This document shows, one piece after another, positions 55,495 through 64,000 of a DNA stretch of 64,000 nucleotides. The position numbers were made by a program, and so were the translations under genes. Origin of the DNA: an uncultured Lachnospiraceae bacterium (GTDB taxonomy: Bacteria; Bacillota; Clostridia; Lachnospirales; Lachnospiraceae). The stretch covers positions 1-64,000 of the forward strand of contig CATOJY010000010.1 of NCBI GenBank assembly GCA_951800685.1, read 5' to 3'. The notes below the pieces were generated by a model. It was given only the letters and a program-made list of their open reading frames with translations, did not search any database and was not told the DNA's origin. The first letter of the stretch is position 1. The number at the start of each line of letters is the position of its first letter.

Positions 55495-56721
55495 TTATTT
55501 GCGTACCAGATGTCTCGGCAGTCCATTCACAAACAGAGGCTGCAGTTCGCCCATGATCAGCGGTCTCGCATACTTGTCATAACCATCTGTCAGACCCTTG
55601 CCATCTTCTGTAATCCACTCATCCGGAACATTTCTCTCCACGTTAGCAATCGCGTGAATATCATATGCACTTGTGCCGCACTGGTATGGATCGTCGCCAT
55701 TTCTGTCCAGTGTGATCATCATGCCTGTTTTACCTTCCTCAGCTGCTACCACTGCATCATGTCCTACCTGGAATGCCTCGTTGATATCTGTCAGGGAAGC
55801 AAGATGGGTTGCCGCTCTCTGCAGTGTGGAGAACTCAACTGCACGTGTCTTAAGGCCTGTCTCAGCAGCGATTCTATCCGCCAGCATAACAGCCGTACCA
55901 GACATCTGCTTATGTCCAAACGCATCGACTGCCACTTCTCTGCCAAGCTCACATACATATCTGCCGTCCGCAACTTTAACGCCTTCAGATACAGCGATCA
56001 CAACAGAAGACTTCTTCGCTGCCAGCTCTTTCACGTCAGCTACAAACTTATCGATGTCAAATACTCTCTCCGGAAGGTAGATCGCATCGCATCCGCTACA
56101 GTCATCACCCTTCGCCAGCGCTGCCGCTGCAGTCAGCCAGCCTGCATTACGTCCCATAATCTCAACAATACATACAGTGGGCTTCTTCGCGCCGAAAGAC
56201 TCGTTATCACGGATGATCTCCTTGAGAGAAGTTGCAATATACTTCGCTGCAGAACCATAACCAGGGCAGTGATCTGTCACCGGCAGGTCATTATCAATCG
56301 TCTTCGGAACACCCATGAATCTCTGCGGTTTATTGTGCGCTGCCGCATAGTCGGATAACATCTTAACGGTATCCATGGAATCATTACCACCTGCATAGAA
56401 CAGACACTCGATATCATGTTTCTCCATGATCTCGAAAACCTTCTCATACACTTCCTCGTGTCCTTCGATCTTCGGCATCTTGAAACGGCAGGAACCTAAG
56501 AATGCGGAAGGTGTTCTCTTTAACAATTCAATTCCTGTCTCATCATCCAGGTACTCACCCAGATCAATCATCCTATCTTCCAGAAATCCTTCGATACCAT
56601 GAACCATTCCATAAATCTTCTTTACACCCAGTTTCTTCGCTGCAGCATAGACGCCTGCTACAGAAGAATTGATTACGGCTGTAGGGCCGCCAGACTGACC
56701 AACAACAATATTTCCTTTCAT
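55495..56721 (-). CDS. pyrophosphate-type 6-phosphofructokinase
   Basis: 408 residues, AAGGAG upstream. Phosphofructokinase fold with 'GQSGGPTAVINSS' at 8-20, 'GGND' at 111-114 and 'PKTIDND' at 139-145, 'MGRNAGWL'. ATP-dependent enzymes have Gly at the last position of GGDG and Gly in PGTIDND; here Asp114 and Lys140 occupy them, the pattern of PPi-dependent enzymes. It converts fructose 6-phosphate to fructose 1,6-bisphosphate, reversibly, with PPi. Own promoter with a palindrome at the transcript start. Confidence 0.88.
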   Translation of the reverse strand: MKGNIVVGQSGGPTAVINSSVAGVYAAAKKLGVKKIYGMVHGIEGFLEDRMIDLGEYLDDETGIELLKRTPSAFLGSCRFKMPKIEGHEEVYEKVFEIMEKHDIECLFYAGGNDSMDTVKMLSDYAAAHNKPQRFMGVPKTIDNDLPVTDHCPGYGSAAKYIATSLKEIIRDNESFGAKKPTVCIVEIMGRNAGWLTAAAALAKGDDCSGCDAIYLPERVFDIDKFVADVKELAAKKSSVVIAVSEGVKVADGRYVCELGREVAVDAFGHKQMSGTAVMLADRIAAETGLKTRAVEFSTLQRAATHLASLTDINEAFQVGHDAVVAAEEGKTGMMITLDRNGDDPYQCGTSAYDIHAIANVERNVPDEWITEDGKGLTDGYDKYARPLIMGELQPLFVNGLPRHLVRK

Positions 56722-56760
56722 TGTCTCTCTCCTTTGATATAAAATTCTTTACGCTGCCTA

Positions 56761-56778
56761 ATCCGATCCTTATCGGAT
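56761..56778 (-). promoter_or_regulatory. palindrome at the PPi-PFK transcript start
   Basis: ATCCGATCCTTATCGGAT has 7-bp arms and a 4-base centre. It begins about 3 bases after the predicted transcript start, so it is either an operator or a 5' stabilising hairpin. Confidence 0.45.
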
Positions 56779-56787
56779 ATCAACAAG

Positions 56788-56816
56788 ATTATACCAAATA
56801 AATCCATACAAGACAA
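56788..56816 (-). promoter_or_regulatory. promoter of the PPi-PFK gene
   Basis: On the minus strand TTGTCT (56816-56811) and TATAAT (56793-56788) are 17 bases apart, with an extended -10 TG. Confidence 0.7.
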
Positions 56817-56889
56817 GCCGCTATTCTGCGGAGTTTATGCATCCTATTTTGCAAAGTCTGCTCCTCCTGTCTGCTCTCTTGCCCTGTAG

Positions 56890-58035
56890 TCATTCTTCAA
56901 GGACAATCCAGACATTTCCTTTCTCCTGGCTCTCCACACAGGCCTCGATAAACTGCATCCCTGACAATCCGTCATTGACATCCGGGAAATCCATCTTCTC
57001 CCTGTAAGGCTCGCCAGCCTTCTGCGCACACAGACAATCTATATAATTACAATAATGATTTGCCAAGGCGCCAAACCAGCCTTCACTGTGTCCACCGGGC
57101 ATCCTGTCATAGGCGGCGGCCCTGCTGTCAATTACAGCATCGCCTCTGTGGATCTCCATTCTACTTCCGTCTTCCATATAATAGAGAAGTTTTTCTCCTT
57201 CCTCCTGAAACCAGTGCAGGCTTCCCTTCTCCCCATAGATCCGAATGCGCAGACCATTATCATGCCCAATCGCGATCTGGGATGCCCAGTAAGCGCCGGA
57301 AGCCCCGTTTTCATATTCCACCCATACTGCAGAATTGTCATCCAGCTTTCTCCCTGGTACAGTACACTCCATTCTTGCCATTAGTCTGCGGATCGATAAC
57401 CCTGTCATACGATGCACTGTGTTCTCAATATGAGTGCCGATATCTGCAAGCGTGTTGGATCTGCCCGCCTGCTCCGGATCCAGCCGCCATGCGGCCTGTC
57501 TATTTCCAGTCATGTCCTCCTTCGCCAGCCAGCCCTGGGGATATTCCCCCACGATGGTCCTGATCCGGCCGATCGTTCCCTGTTCCACCATGCTTCGGAT
57601 CTGTTTGACTGCCGTATACCCGGAATAGACATAGGTCACCATAAAGAGCAGTTCCTTCTGCTCGGCAAGTGCACACAGCTGTCTGGCTTCTTCCACCGAC
57701 ATTGCAAGCGGCTTATCACATACCACTGCGATCCCAGCCTCCAGAAATGTCCTGGCAATGATATAATGGGACACATTCGGCGTCACGATCACCACAAAAT
57801 CAATCCCATCCGGCCGGTTCTTCTCCGCCGCCGCCATCTCTATGTAGTCTTTGTAGATTCTGTCTGCATCTAACCCCCACTCTTCTCCCGTCTGCCGGTT
57901 AGTCTCCTCTTTTCTGGAGAAACAACCCGCACATAACGCCGCCTTTCCATCCATCGCGATCGCTCTGCGGTGTGCTGGTCCGATCAAGGACCCCTTGCCC
58001 CCGCCTACCATCCCATAAGATAACATCCTGCTCAT
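56890..58035 (-). CDS. Gfo/Idh/MocA family NAD(P)-dependent oxidoreductase
   Basis: 381 residues from the ATG at 58035, GGAGG upstream. N-terminal Rossmann fold 'YGMVGGGKGSLIGPAHRRAIA', 'VTPNVSHYIIARTFLEAGIAVVCDKPLAMSVEEA' with the conserved Lys of the EKP-like motif (DKP here), then the alpha/beta catalytic domain with 'DIGTHIENTVHRMTG' (family His/Asp pattern). Members oxidise sugars, inositols or sugar acids. A terminator separates it from the ABC importer upstream, but orientation and content suggest it acts on the imported compound. Confidence 0.85.
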   Translation of the reverse strand: MSRMLSYGMVGGGKGSLIGPAHRRAIAMDGKAALCAGCFSRKEETNRQTGEEWGLDADRIYKDYIEMAAAEKNRPDGIDFVVIVTPNVSHYIIARTFLEAGIAVVCDKPLAMSVEEARQLCALAEQKELLFMVTYVYSGYTAVKQIRSMVEQGTIGRIRTIVGEYPQGWLAKEDMTGNRQAAWRLDPEQAGRSNTLADIGTHIENTVHRMTGLSIRRLMARMECTVPGRKLDDNSAVWVEYENGASGAYWASQIAIGHDNGLRIRIYGEKGSLHWFQEEGEKLLYYMEDGSRMEIHRGDAVIDSRAAAYDRMPGGHSEGWFGALANHYCNYIDCLCAQKAGEPYREKMDFPDVNDGLSGMQFIEACVESQEKGNVWIVLEE

Positions 58036-58076
58036 AACGCATCTCCTCCTTCCATAGCCTTTCTTTCCGATCATAG

Positions 58077-58123
58077 AAACAAAAGCGGGTGCCGCAAATT
58101 CTTACTCTTCACAGCACCCGCTT
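58077..58123 (-). terminator. terminator of the ribose-type importer operon
   Basis: AAGCGGGTGC (58083-58092) pairs with GCACCCGCTT (58114-58123), 10 perfect pairs with a long loop, then TTGTTTC on the minus strand. Confidence 0.75.
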
Positions 58124-58240
58124 ATTGTCTGCCATCCTGTCAGATGCCCGCGAAATTCGCTTTCTGGACCCTGGTTTACAGGATCAGACATCTGTCTTTA
58201 CCTCTGACATTTTTTGCTAAAACGTTTTAATACCCCAAGA

Positions 58241-59338
58241 TTATTCGCTGAAGCCATGTGCGGCAAAATTATCCAGATAATCCTGTGCGTTGTCACCGTT
58301 TACAACCGTTCCACCGATCTTGATCCACTCGTCTACCGTATTGCCGTTGAGAACTTCCACTGCTGCTTTCACACCTTCATAACCAGTACCGATCGCATCC
58401 TGGTCCATGGAAGCTTTCAGCTTACCGCCGAGAATCGCATTACAGCCTTCTACGGCACCGTCGAAACCAGAGATAACTACATCGTCTGTCATACCAGCGT
58501 CATCTAATGCCTGCCATGCACCCAGCGCCATCTCATCATTCAATGCCAAAACTGCATCGATATCCGGATTTGCCTGGATCAGGTTCTCCATAATCGTCAT
58601 CGCTTCGTCACGCTTGAAATAACCTGGCTGGGAAACGGTAAGTTCAATTCCTTCATACTTCTCCAGGATCGTCGTAAATCCTGCAACACGGTCTACAGAA
58701 GTCTGTCCTGCCGGATTACCTTCAATAATGACAACCTTACCTTCATTGCCTAATTCATCTACCATATACTGTGCCAGATTCTCTGCAGCCGCCTCATTAT
58801 CGATGCCTACAAATGTCTCAATCTTAGCGCCATTTGCCTTCGTGTTGATAGCAATGACAGGAATACCTGCCTCATTTGCCTTCTCAAGAGCAGGCACGAT
58901 ACCGTCAGAGTCCACTGGTGCGATACAGATCGCATCAACGCCTGCCTGGATCGCATCTTCCACCTGTTTGGTCTGCTCATCCAGAGACTGTGCTTCCATC
59001 GGCGCATACTCCACTACTGTGACACCCAGTTCGTCTGCTGCCTCCTGTGCACCAGATACCAGATAACGCCAGAAAGGAGTAGAAGAATCCTTGACCATAA
59101 CAGCGATCGTATAATCTCCGCCTGCCTTCTCCTCTGAAGATGCACTTTCTTCCTCTGCCGCCGGTTCTGCTTCTGCTTCTGTTTCCGGCTCACTTTCTGC
59201 CTCAGGCGCGCTGCTCTCTTCTTCCTGTGCAGGAGCCGGCTCCGCCGTGCTGCCGCCCTGATCGCTGCCGCCGCATCCTGACAATACAGATACTGCAATG
59301 AGTGTTCCTGTCAATAAAGCTACTAACCTTTTTTTCAT
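58241..59338 (-). CDS. ribose-type sugar ABC importer, substrate-binding lipoprotein
   Basis: 365 residues with GGAGGAAGGAAC directly before the ATG. Lipobox 'LSGC', Cys22. An acidic Glu/Ala/Ser linker runs to about 72. The domain is periplasmic-binding type I ('TPFWRYLVSGAQEAADELGVTVV', 'AICIAPVDSDGIVPALEKANEAGIPVIAINTKA', 'VVISGFDGAVEGCNAILGGKLKASMDQDA'). It feeds the two permeases and the ATPase upstream in the operon. The sugar, polyol or other ligand is not identifiable from sequence. Confidence 0.9.
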   Translation of the reverse strand: MKKRLVALLTGTLIAVSVLSGCGGSDQGGSTAEPAPAQEEESSAPEAESEPETEAEAEPAAEEESASSEEKAGGDYTIAVMVKDSSTPFWRYLVSGAQEAADELGVTVVEYAPMEAQSLDEQTKQVEDAIQAGVDAICIAPVDSDGIVPALEKANEAGIPVIAINTKANGAKIETFVGIDNEAAAENLAQYMVDELGNEGKVVIIEGNPAGQTSVDRVAGFTTILEKYEGIELTVSQPGYFKRDEAMTIMENLIQANPDIDAVLALNDEMALGAWQALDDAGMTDDVVISGFDGAVEGCNAILGGKLKASMDQDAIGTGYEGVKAAVEVLNGNTVDEWIKIGGTVVNGDNAQDYLDNFAAHGFSE

Positions 59339-59440
59339 GTTCCTTCCTCCGTTTTCCGGGAATCTCCTGTCCCCAGGATAACTCCCTGATAATTTATTGC
59401 AAACTGTCTTATGACAAGTTTGTTTCTGTTTCCTTTACCT

Positions 59441-60388
59441 TTAACGCTCTATCTTTGCTGATTTCCTGTCGATCAAAACTGCTATAATAATTACCAGTCC
59501 GGTTACCAGCTTCTGGTACTCTGTCGCAATCCCCAACTGATTCATACCATTCTTGATCAGGGTAAGCAGCACTGCACCGATCACGGTACCATATACATTA
59601 CCTCTTCCACCGGCAAAGGAGATACCACCGATAGCCGCTGCTGCGATCGCATCATTTGCATAGGCTGTACCAATAGTCGCCTCCGCCGCATCTAACCGGG
59701 ACACATAAACCACACCGGCCAATGCCGCGAACATACCGGAAAATGCGTAACACAACATCGTGATCTTATTGATGCTGATGCCGGAATACTTTGCGGAACT
59801 CGGATTCGACCCCGTCATATAGATCTGTCTCCCTGGAATGGACTTCTTTAGGAATAACGCCATAAGGATCAGACAGACCAGCGCAATCAGAATCGGCATC
59901 TGCACCTTGCCCACCAGTCTTCCTTTCCCGATCACCTTAAAACTGTCACTGAATCCGTTAAATACTTTGCCGTTCATGTACAAATAGGCAAATCCTCTAC
60001 AAATCTGCGACATGCCGAACGTCACCAGAAATGCCGGCAGCTTAAAGACGGATACCATCGTCCCGTTCACCAGACCACATGCAATGCCAATCGTCATCGC
60101 CAGCAAAATCCCCAAAACAATACTACCCAAATCTTCCTGGAAGAAAAACCTGGCTGCCAGCACAGAAGAGATCGCCAGCACAGAGCCCACCGACAAGTCA
60201 ATCCCACCGATCAACATCGTCATCATCATGCCAATCGCGATAAATACATTTAAGGATGCCTGATTAAAAATATTCAGGATATTATTTACTGTCAGGAAAT
60301 TCGGGCATGTGATGCTGAGTAACGCGGCGATGAGCAACACTGCCAGCAAACGGGATAAAGTATCAGGTATGGCTATTTTCTTTTTCAT
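59441..60388 (-). CDS. ribose-type ABC importer, permease 2
   Basis: 315 residues from the ATG at 60388, which overlaps the preceding stop by one base (TGATG) and has AGGAGG upstream. BPD_transp_2 family with 'GMMMTMLIGGIDLSVGSVLAISSVLAA', 'GIACGLVNGTMVSVFKLPAFLVTFG' and 'GISFAGGRGNVYGTVIGAVLLTLI', characteristic of RbsC-like permeases. It pairs with the other RbsC-like permease, so this importer has a heterodimeric channel. Confidence 0.9.
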   Translation of the reverse strand: MKKKIAIPDTLSRLLAVLLIAALLSITCPNFLTVNNILNIFNQASLNVFIAIGMMMTMLIGGIDLSVGSVLAISSVLAARFFFQEDLGSIVLGILLAMTIGIACGLVNGTMVSVFKLPAFLVTFGMSQICRGFAYLYMNGKVFNGFSDSFKVIGKGRLVGKVQMPILIALVCLILMALFLKKSIPGRQIYMTGSNPSSAKYSGISINKITMLCYAFSGMFAALAGVVYVSRLDAAEATIGTAYANDAIAAAAIGGISFAGGRGNVYGTVIGAVLLTLIKNGMNQLGIATEYQKLVTGLVIIIAVLIDRKSAKIER

Positions 60389-61332
60389 CACTTTTCCCTC
60401 CTGCTCATCACATCTACAAACACTACGCCCACGATCACCAGCCCAAGCACTACCATCTGCCAGGAATTCGGCATACCTGCAATATTCAGTCCACTTCTCA
60501 GGATAGTAATGATCAGCGCGCCGATCAGCGTATTCCACACAGTTCCATTTCCTCCAGCCATCGATGCACCCGCCACCACTGCGCTGGCAATTCCATAGAA
60601 TTCGTAGCCGTCACCCTGTCCAGGGTTAGCGCTTCCAAGTTTGGACGCCAGAAGCACGCCTGCAAGTGCCGCGGTCAATCCGCTGAAAGTATATACCAGG
60701 AATTTGCTCTTAGCCACATTGATCCCTGTCAGATGTGCCGCTGATTCATTGCCGCCGATCGCATAAATGTAAGTTCCTGTTCTTGTTTTTCTGGTAATCA
60801 CGTGGAAAATAGCATACACCACTGCCGCAATGATTACACAGTAAGGCAGACCCCCCAGCTCTCCGCTGCCCAACAGTCTAAATTCCTCTGTATTGACAGA
60901 AACCGTAGCTCCCTTCGCCACCACAAGCGCCAAAGAATCCGTGATATTCCACATGGCCAGCGTGATGATAAACGGCGCCACATTATTCTTTGCAATAATC
61001 AGACCATTAACCGCACCTGCTGCCGTTCCTGCCAGAAGCGCGATCGGCACTACAGCGATCATCGGCATGCCGCCCTTAGAGAGTACAGCTGCCACCACGC
61101 CGGAGAAGCACATGATCCCGCCAACGGAAAGGTCTATCCCGCCTGTAATGATTGCTAGCAGGGAGCCAATTGACGCAATCGCCAGAAAAGAACACTGTCC
61201 CGCAATGTTGATCATATTACTTCCTGTCAGGAAAGTACCGGGTTTACAGACGATCCAGAACGCCAGCGTAATGACGAGCAACGTATAAATATTGCCTGGT
61301 ACCCGCTTGAGTGCCACAGATATCCTATTCAT
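60388..61332 (-). CDS. ribose-type ABC importer, permease 1
   Basis: 314 residues from the ATG at 61332 (AAGGAGG upstream), starting inside the end of the ATPase gene. BPD_transp_2 family: 'GSLLAIITGGIDLSVGGIMCFSGVVAAVLS', 'GTAAGAVNGLIIAKNNVAPFIITLAMWN', 'GASMAGGNGTVWNTLIGALIITIL'. About eight to ten membrane helices. It overlaps or touches genes on both sides, so translation is coupled. Confidence 0.9.
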   Translation of the reverse strand: MNRISVALKRVPGNIYTLLVITLAFWIVCKPGTFLTGSNMINIAGQCSFLAIASIGSLLAIITGGIDLSVGGIMCFSGVVAAVLSKGGMPMIAVVPIALLAGTAAGAVNGLIIAKNNVAPFIITLAMWNITDSLALVVAKGATVSVNTEEFRLLGSGELGGLPYCVIIAAVVYAIFHVITRKTRTGTYIYAIGGNESAAHLTGINVAKSKFLVYTFSGLTAALAGVLLASKLGSANPGQGDGYEFYGIASAVVAGASMAGGNGTVWNTLIGALIITILRSGLNIAGMPNSWQMVVLGLVIVGVVFVDVMSRREK

Positions 61333-62827
61333 GCTTTTCCTCCTTTCCTGCCGCGTAACCGATGATCTCTTCCTGTGTCGTTCCTTCACCTGGCAGCTCT
61401 TTAACAATATGTCCCTCTCTCATCACATAAATCCTATCGGAAAGGGTGAGTATCTCCGGCAGATCAGAGGAGATCATAATAATGCCGGCTCCCTTACTTG
61501 CCAGATCGTTCATTAAGTTATGGATCTCTTCCTTTGCGCCAACATCGATCCCCCTTGTAGGTTCGTCGAAGATCAGGAAATCAGAGTCTGTACACATCCA
61601 TTTGGCCAATACCACTTTCTGTTGGTTGCCGCCGGACAGATTCTGTACCAGCATCTCCATATTCCCGGTATTTAATTTCATATCTTTACAGAATCCTGCT
61701 GCCACTTCTGTCTCTTTCTTTTCATTGATCCATCCAGAAGGGAAGAGTTTCTTTAGGGATGCACAGGTCGTATTTTTCTTGATCGACATAGATAACGCCA
61801 ATCCATCCTCTTTGCGGCTCTCCGGTATAAATCCCATATGATTCCTGATATTCAATCCCGGCGAAGGCTTCCGCAGCTGCTTGTCAAACAGCGTTACCTT
61901 GCCTTTTTTGATCGGATCGATTCCATAAACCGCATTCGCAAGTTCCGTTCTTCCCGATCCCACAAGTCCCGCTATGCCGACGATCTCGCCCTTCTTGACA
62001 TGAATGCTGATATCTTCCAGTTTCCGGTTTGTCATATGTTCCACTCTGACCGCATCTTCTTTTTGTGCAGTGTTCTTTAAGCGAATTCTTGCATTACCAA
62101 TCTCCCGCCCCACCATCATAGTGATCAGCTCGTCCATCGTGCACTTGTCAGCATCCCTTGTCCCGATACTCTTACCGTCACGGATAACCGTAATCCTGTT
62201 TCCCACTACTTTTAATTCCTGCAGTCTATGCGAAATATAGATAATCGACACCTTCTGTTCCTGCAGACGTTTGATCGTACTAAACAACTGTTCAATCTCC
62301 GGGTCGCTTAAGGACGCCGTCGGCTCGTCCATGATCAGAATCTCTGCGTCAATGGAAAGCGCTTTGGCAACCTCCACTAACTGCTGCTGTGCCACACCAA
62401 GCCTTGACACCTGTTCATATACATCGATATCCACCTGCAGGAAATCCAACATTTCCTGAGCCTTCGCATACATCTGCTTTCTGTCAATCAGACCGTACTT
62501 ACTCCGCGGCTCTCTGCCCAGATAAATATTCTGTCCCACTGTCAGGTTCGGCATCAGGTTAAATTCCTGATAGATAATAGCAATATGCTTATCCTGTGCC
62601 TGTTTGGGATTGGAAAACTTCACTTCCTCTCCTTTATAGATAATGCGTCCTTCATTCTGCTGATGGACACCCGCAAGAACCTTCATCAGTGTCGATTTGC
62701 CGGCGCCGTTTTCTCCCAGAAGCACATGCACCTCTCCCTCGTTCAGCTCAAACGTGACACCGTCCAATGCCTTGACTCCCGGAAATTCTTTCGTAATATT
62801 TTCCAGCTTTAAGATTTGCTTTCCCAC
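61325..62827 (-). CDS. ribose-type ABC importer, tandem ATPase
   Basis: 500 residues. The start is GTG at 62827, set by AAAGGAG 6 bases upstream. The first domain has 'GENGAGKST', 'LGVAQQQLVEVAKAL' and 'ILIMDEPTASLSDPE'. The second has 'GLVGSGRTEL' and 'LSGGNQQKVVLAKW', with 'FLIFDEPTRGIDVGAKEEI', the RbsA/MglA pattern. It lies 18 bases after the M24-fold gene and overlaps the permease downstream. Confidence 0.93.
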   Translation of the reverse strand: MGKQILKLENITKEFPGVKALDGVTFELNEGEVHVLLGENGAGKSTLMKVLAGVHQQNEGRIIYKGEEVKFSNPKQAQDKHIAIIYQEFNLMPNLTVGQNIYLGREPRSKYGLIDRKQMYAKAQEMLDFLQVDIDVYEQVSRLGVAQQQLVEVAKALSIDAEILIMDEPTASLSDPEIEQLFSTIKRLQEQKVSIIYISHRLQELKVVGNRITVIRDGKSIGTRDADKCTMDELITMMVGREIGNARIRLKNTAQKEDAVRVEHMTNRKLEDISIHVKKGEIVGIAGLVGSGRTELANAVYGIDPIKKGKVTLFDKQLRKPSPGLNIRNHMGFIPESRKEDGLALSMSIKKNTTCASLKKLFPSGWINEKKETEVAAGFCKDMKLNTGNMEMLVQNLSGGNQQKVVLAKWMCTDSDFLIFDEPTRGIDVGAKEEIHNLMNDLASKGAGIIMISSDLPEILTLSDRIYVMREGHIVKELPGEGTTQEEIIGYAAGKEEKHE

Positions 62828-62845
62828 GCTTAACTCCTTTCGGAT

Positions 62846-63985
62846 CTATTCAACGACCAGAACCCCCGGCCGCCTTACGGTAACACCGTTCACTTGTGCC
62901 TCCACAGCAGGGAAGATAACTGGTTTGGTGATCATCAGAGGACCTTCTTCCGTTACGATAAATCCATCTTCCGTTTTCGTTCCCGTGATAGAAGGATTAT
63001 AACAATAACACTGGTTCGGAAGGATTACGCCATGTCTGTCCTCAGTCACCAGATAATAGCCATTGGAATAACCCTGCGGGCCGCCCTGATGGTGCACTTT
63101 CCACATTTCTGGATATCCTTTCTGCGCGTACAGTTCCTTTGCCAGCCTGTGCGGTACGATATCGTCCGTACCAGCAGTCGTGGCTGCCATCATCTGATTC
63201 TCAATATCCAGTGTATCCAGATACTGCTTCATAAACGCCTCATCAGGCTCACCGAAGTTCACAAATCTTGTAGTCTTGGTCACCAGCCCTTTGTACCTGC
63301 CGTTGCAGGATACCATCATCCGTTTCCCTATCTTGTTCCCTGTCGGGATGCAGTGTCTGAAATCTAAGATACGCTCGTCTCCCGCCACCAGGAACAGCAC
63401 CGGATCAATATCATACTTCCACAGCGCCGCATTGATGCGTCCGGCAATATCCAACTCCACATCCCCTGGCCGTACCTGCGCCAGACACTCTTCCAGCGCT
63501 TTCGAAAAAGTATCACCCAGATATTGATATCTGGCAATATCGTTATCCGTCAAGCTGTACTGGCATGTCTCGATCAGCTCACTGGCATTCTCTGCACCAG
63601 GGAAGGCCACATCTGATCCATACCTTCCTTCTCCCACAATCTCCTTCACTGAATCCAGGTTGTGGTCCTCAAACCAGTACCAGGTCTTGATCTCGAATCC
63701 CAGCTCTTCGATGTTTTCTTCCTTCACGATACGAGGATATTCAATATTGTTTGCCAGAATATACTGTCCCCCTTCTTTCGTGATCACGATGGAAGTCACA
63801 CCTTCTTCGCTGTATCTTGTGATGATATTGCTTGCGCCCGCTGTGATCCATGCGAAATTATTACTCTTGTTGATGATTACGGCATCCAGTCCTGCCTTCT
63901 CCATAGCCGCCTGCAGCCGTTTTACCTTAATCGCTATCTCTTCTTTTCTTCCCTGTATGGATTTATCTTCTCTATATTCCTTCAT
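62846..63985 (-). CDS. M24-fold (aminopeptidase P/creatinase-like) protein lacking most metal ligands
   Basis: 379 residues; the frame stays open to the window edge, so an earlier start is possible. A creatinase/prolidase N-domain covers about 15-140, then the pita-bread domain. 'HCIPTGNKIGKRMMVSCNGRYKGLVTKTTRF' (211-241) aligns with the region that normally carries two metal Asp; here they are Ser226 and Lys237. The Glu of 'VEPG' is Asn330 ('YNPS'), while Glu339 and the His pair at 298-299 remain. Metal-dependent peptidase action is therefore unlikely. A metal-free role like creatinase (C-N hydrolysis), or binding only, is inferred. It heads the visible part of the importer operon, so its substrate may be the imported compound. 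Confidence 0.8.
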   Translation of the reverse strand: MKEYREDKSIQGRKEEIAIKVKRLQAAMEKAGLDAVIINKSNNFAWITAGASNIITRYSEEGVTSIVITKEGGQYILANNIEYPRIVKEENIEELGFEIKTWYWFEDHNLDSVKEIVGEGRYGSDVAFPGAENASELIETCQYSLTDNDIARYQYLGDTFSKALEECLAQVRPGDVELDIAGRINAALWKYDIDPVLFLVAGDERILDFRHCIPTGNKIGKRMMVSCNGRYKGLVTKTTRFVNFGEPDEAFMKQYLDTLDIENQMMAATTAGTDDIVPHRLAKELYAQKGYPEMWKVHHQGGPQGYSNGYYLVTEDRHGVILPNQCYCYNPSITGTKTEDGFIVTEEGPLMITKPVIFPAVEAQVNGVTVRRPGVLVVE

Positions 63986-64000
63986 TTCCTGTTCCGCCTT

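Noticed and set aside
1..64000. CRISPR arrays, insertion sequences, phage genes, tRNA or rRNA genes
   Set aside because: No regularly spaced repeats, transposase or integrase motifs, or cloverleaf/rRNA sequences were seen; tRNA detection by eye is not exhaustive.

Overview
The window reads as chromosome of a low-to-mid GC Firmicute, most likely a gut Lachnospiraceae-type clostridium. The reasons are AddAB instead of RecBCD, PPi-type phosphofructokinase motifs, lipoproteins with Ala/Glu-rich linkers, strong AGGAGG ribosome binding sites, sigma-A promoters (TTGACA-17-TATAAT type) and many hairpin-plus-U-tract terminators. The genus cannot be fixed from the sequence alone. I saw no rRNA, tRNA, CRISPR array, transposase or phage gene.

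Layout. 1-4.5 kb (minus): an ABC efflux-type permease cut by the window edge with its ATPase, then an ECF sigma factor with a membrane-anchored putative anti-sigma protein. 5.1-11.6 kb (minus): a sugar-acid catabolic cluster (GntR-FCD regulator, GntP permease, IlvD/Edd-family dehydratase, KDPG aldolase, KDG kinase). This set fits a semi-phosphorylative Entner-Doudoroff route: sugar acid -> KDG -> KDPG -> pyruvate + GAP. 11.6-16.2 kb (minus): cardiolipin synthase, then a promoter, cobalamin-type riboswitch, DUF4430 lipoprotein and ECF S component (probable B12 uptake), then an OFA-family MFS transporter. 16.4-20.3 kb (plus): ECF sigma factor, membrane protein, BcrA-type ATPase and ABC-2-like permease. 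20.3-25.5 kb (minus): secreted ComEC-like metallo-hydrolase and a heterodimeric ABC exporter. 25.7-30.9 kb (plus): a BMP-type nucleoside ABC importer. 31.1-35.0 kb: membrane-anchored EEP-fold protein, heptad-repeat coiled-coil protein, KtrAB-type K+ uptake. 35.3-42.6 kb (minus): addB-addA. 42.9-46.8 kb (minus): cysK-metN-metI-metQ. 47.1-56.7 kb: AraC regulator, two GH13 alpha-glucosidases, glycogen phosphorylase, LacI regulator, PPi-PFK. 56.9-64 kb (minus): an M24-fold protein that has lost most metal ligands, followed by a ribose-type ABC importer and a Gfo/Idh/MocA oxidoreductase.

Taken together this is a carbon-uptake and catabolism neighbourhood (sugar acids, alpha-glucans and storage glucan, an unidentified sugar or polyol, nucleosides) with amino-acid, B12 and K+ uptake and DNA repair genes between. 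Several regulatory sites can be read directly: three GntR-type palindromes around the gntP promoter, a tandem pair of 14-bp palindromes before lacI, a cre-like site before the first alpha-glucosidase, a cobalamin riboswitch, and promoters for cysK, the PPi-PFK and the ABC exporter.

No clearly new large system stands out. The best leads are the degenerate M24 protein in the sugar importer operon, the two ECF-sigma loci with unassigned partners, and the riboswitch-linked DUF4430/ECF-S pair.
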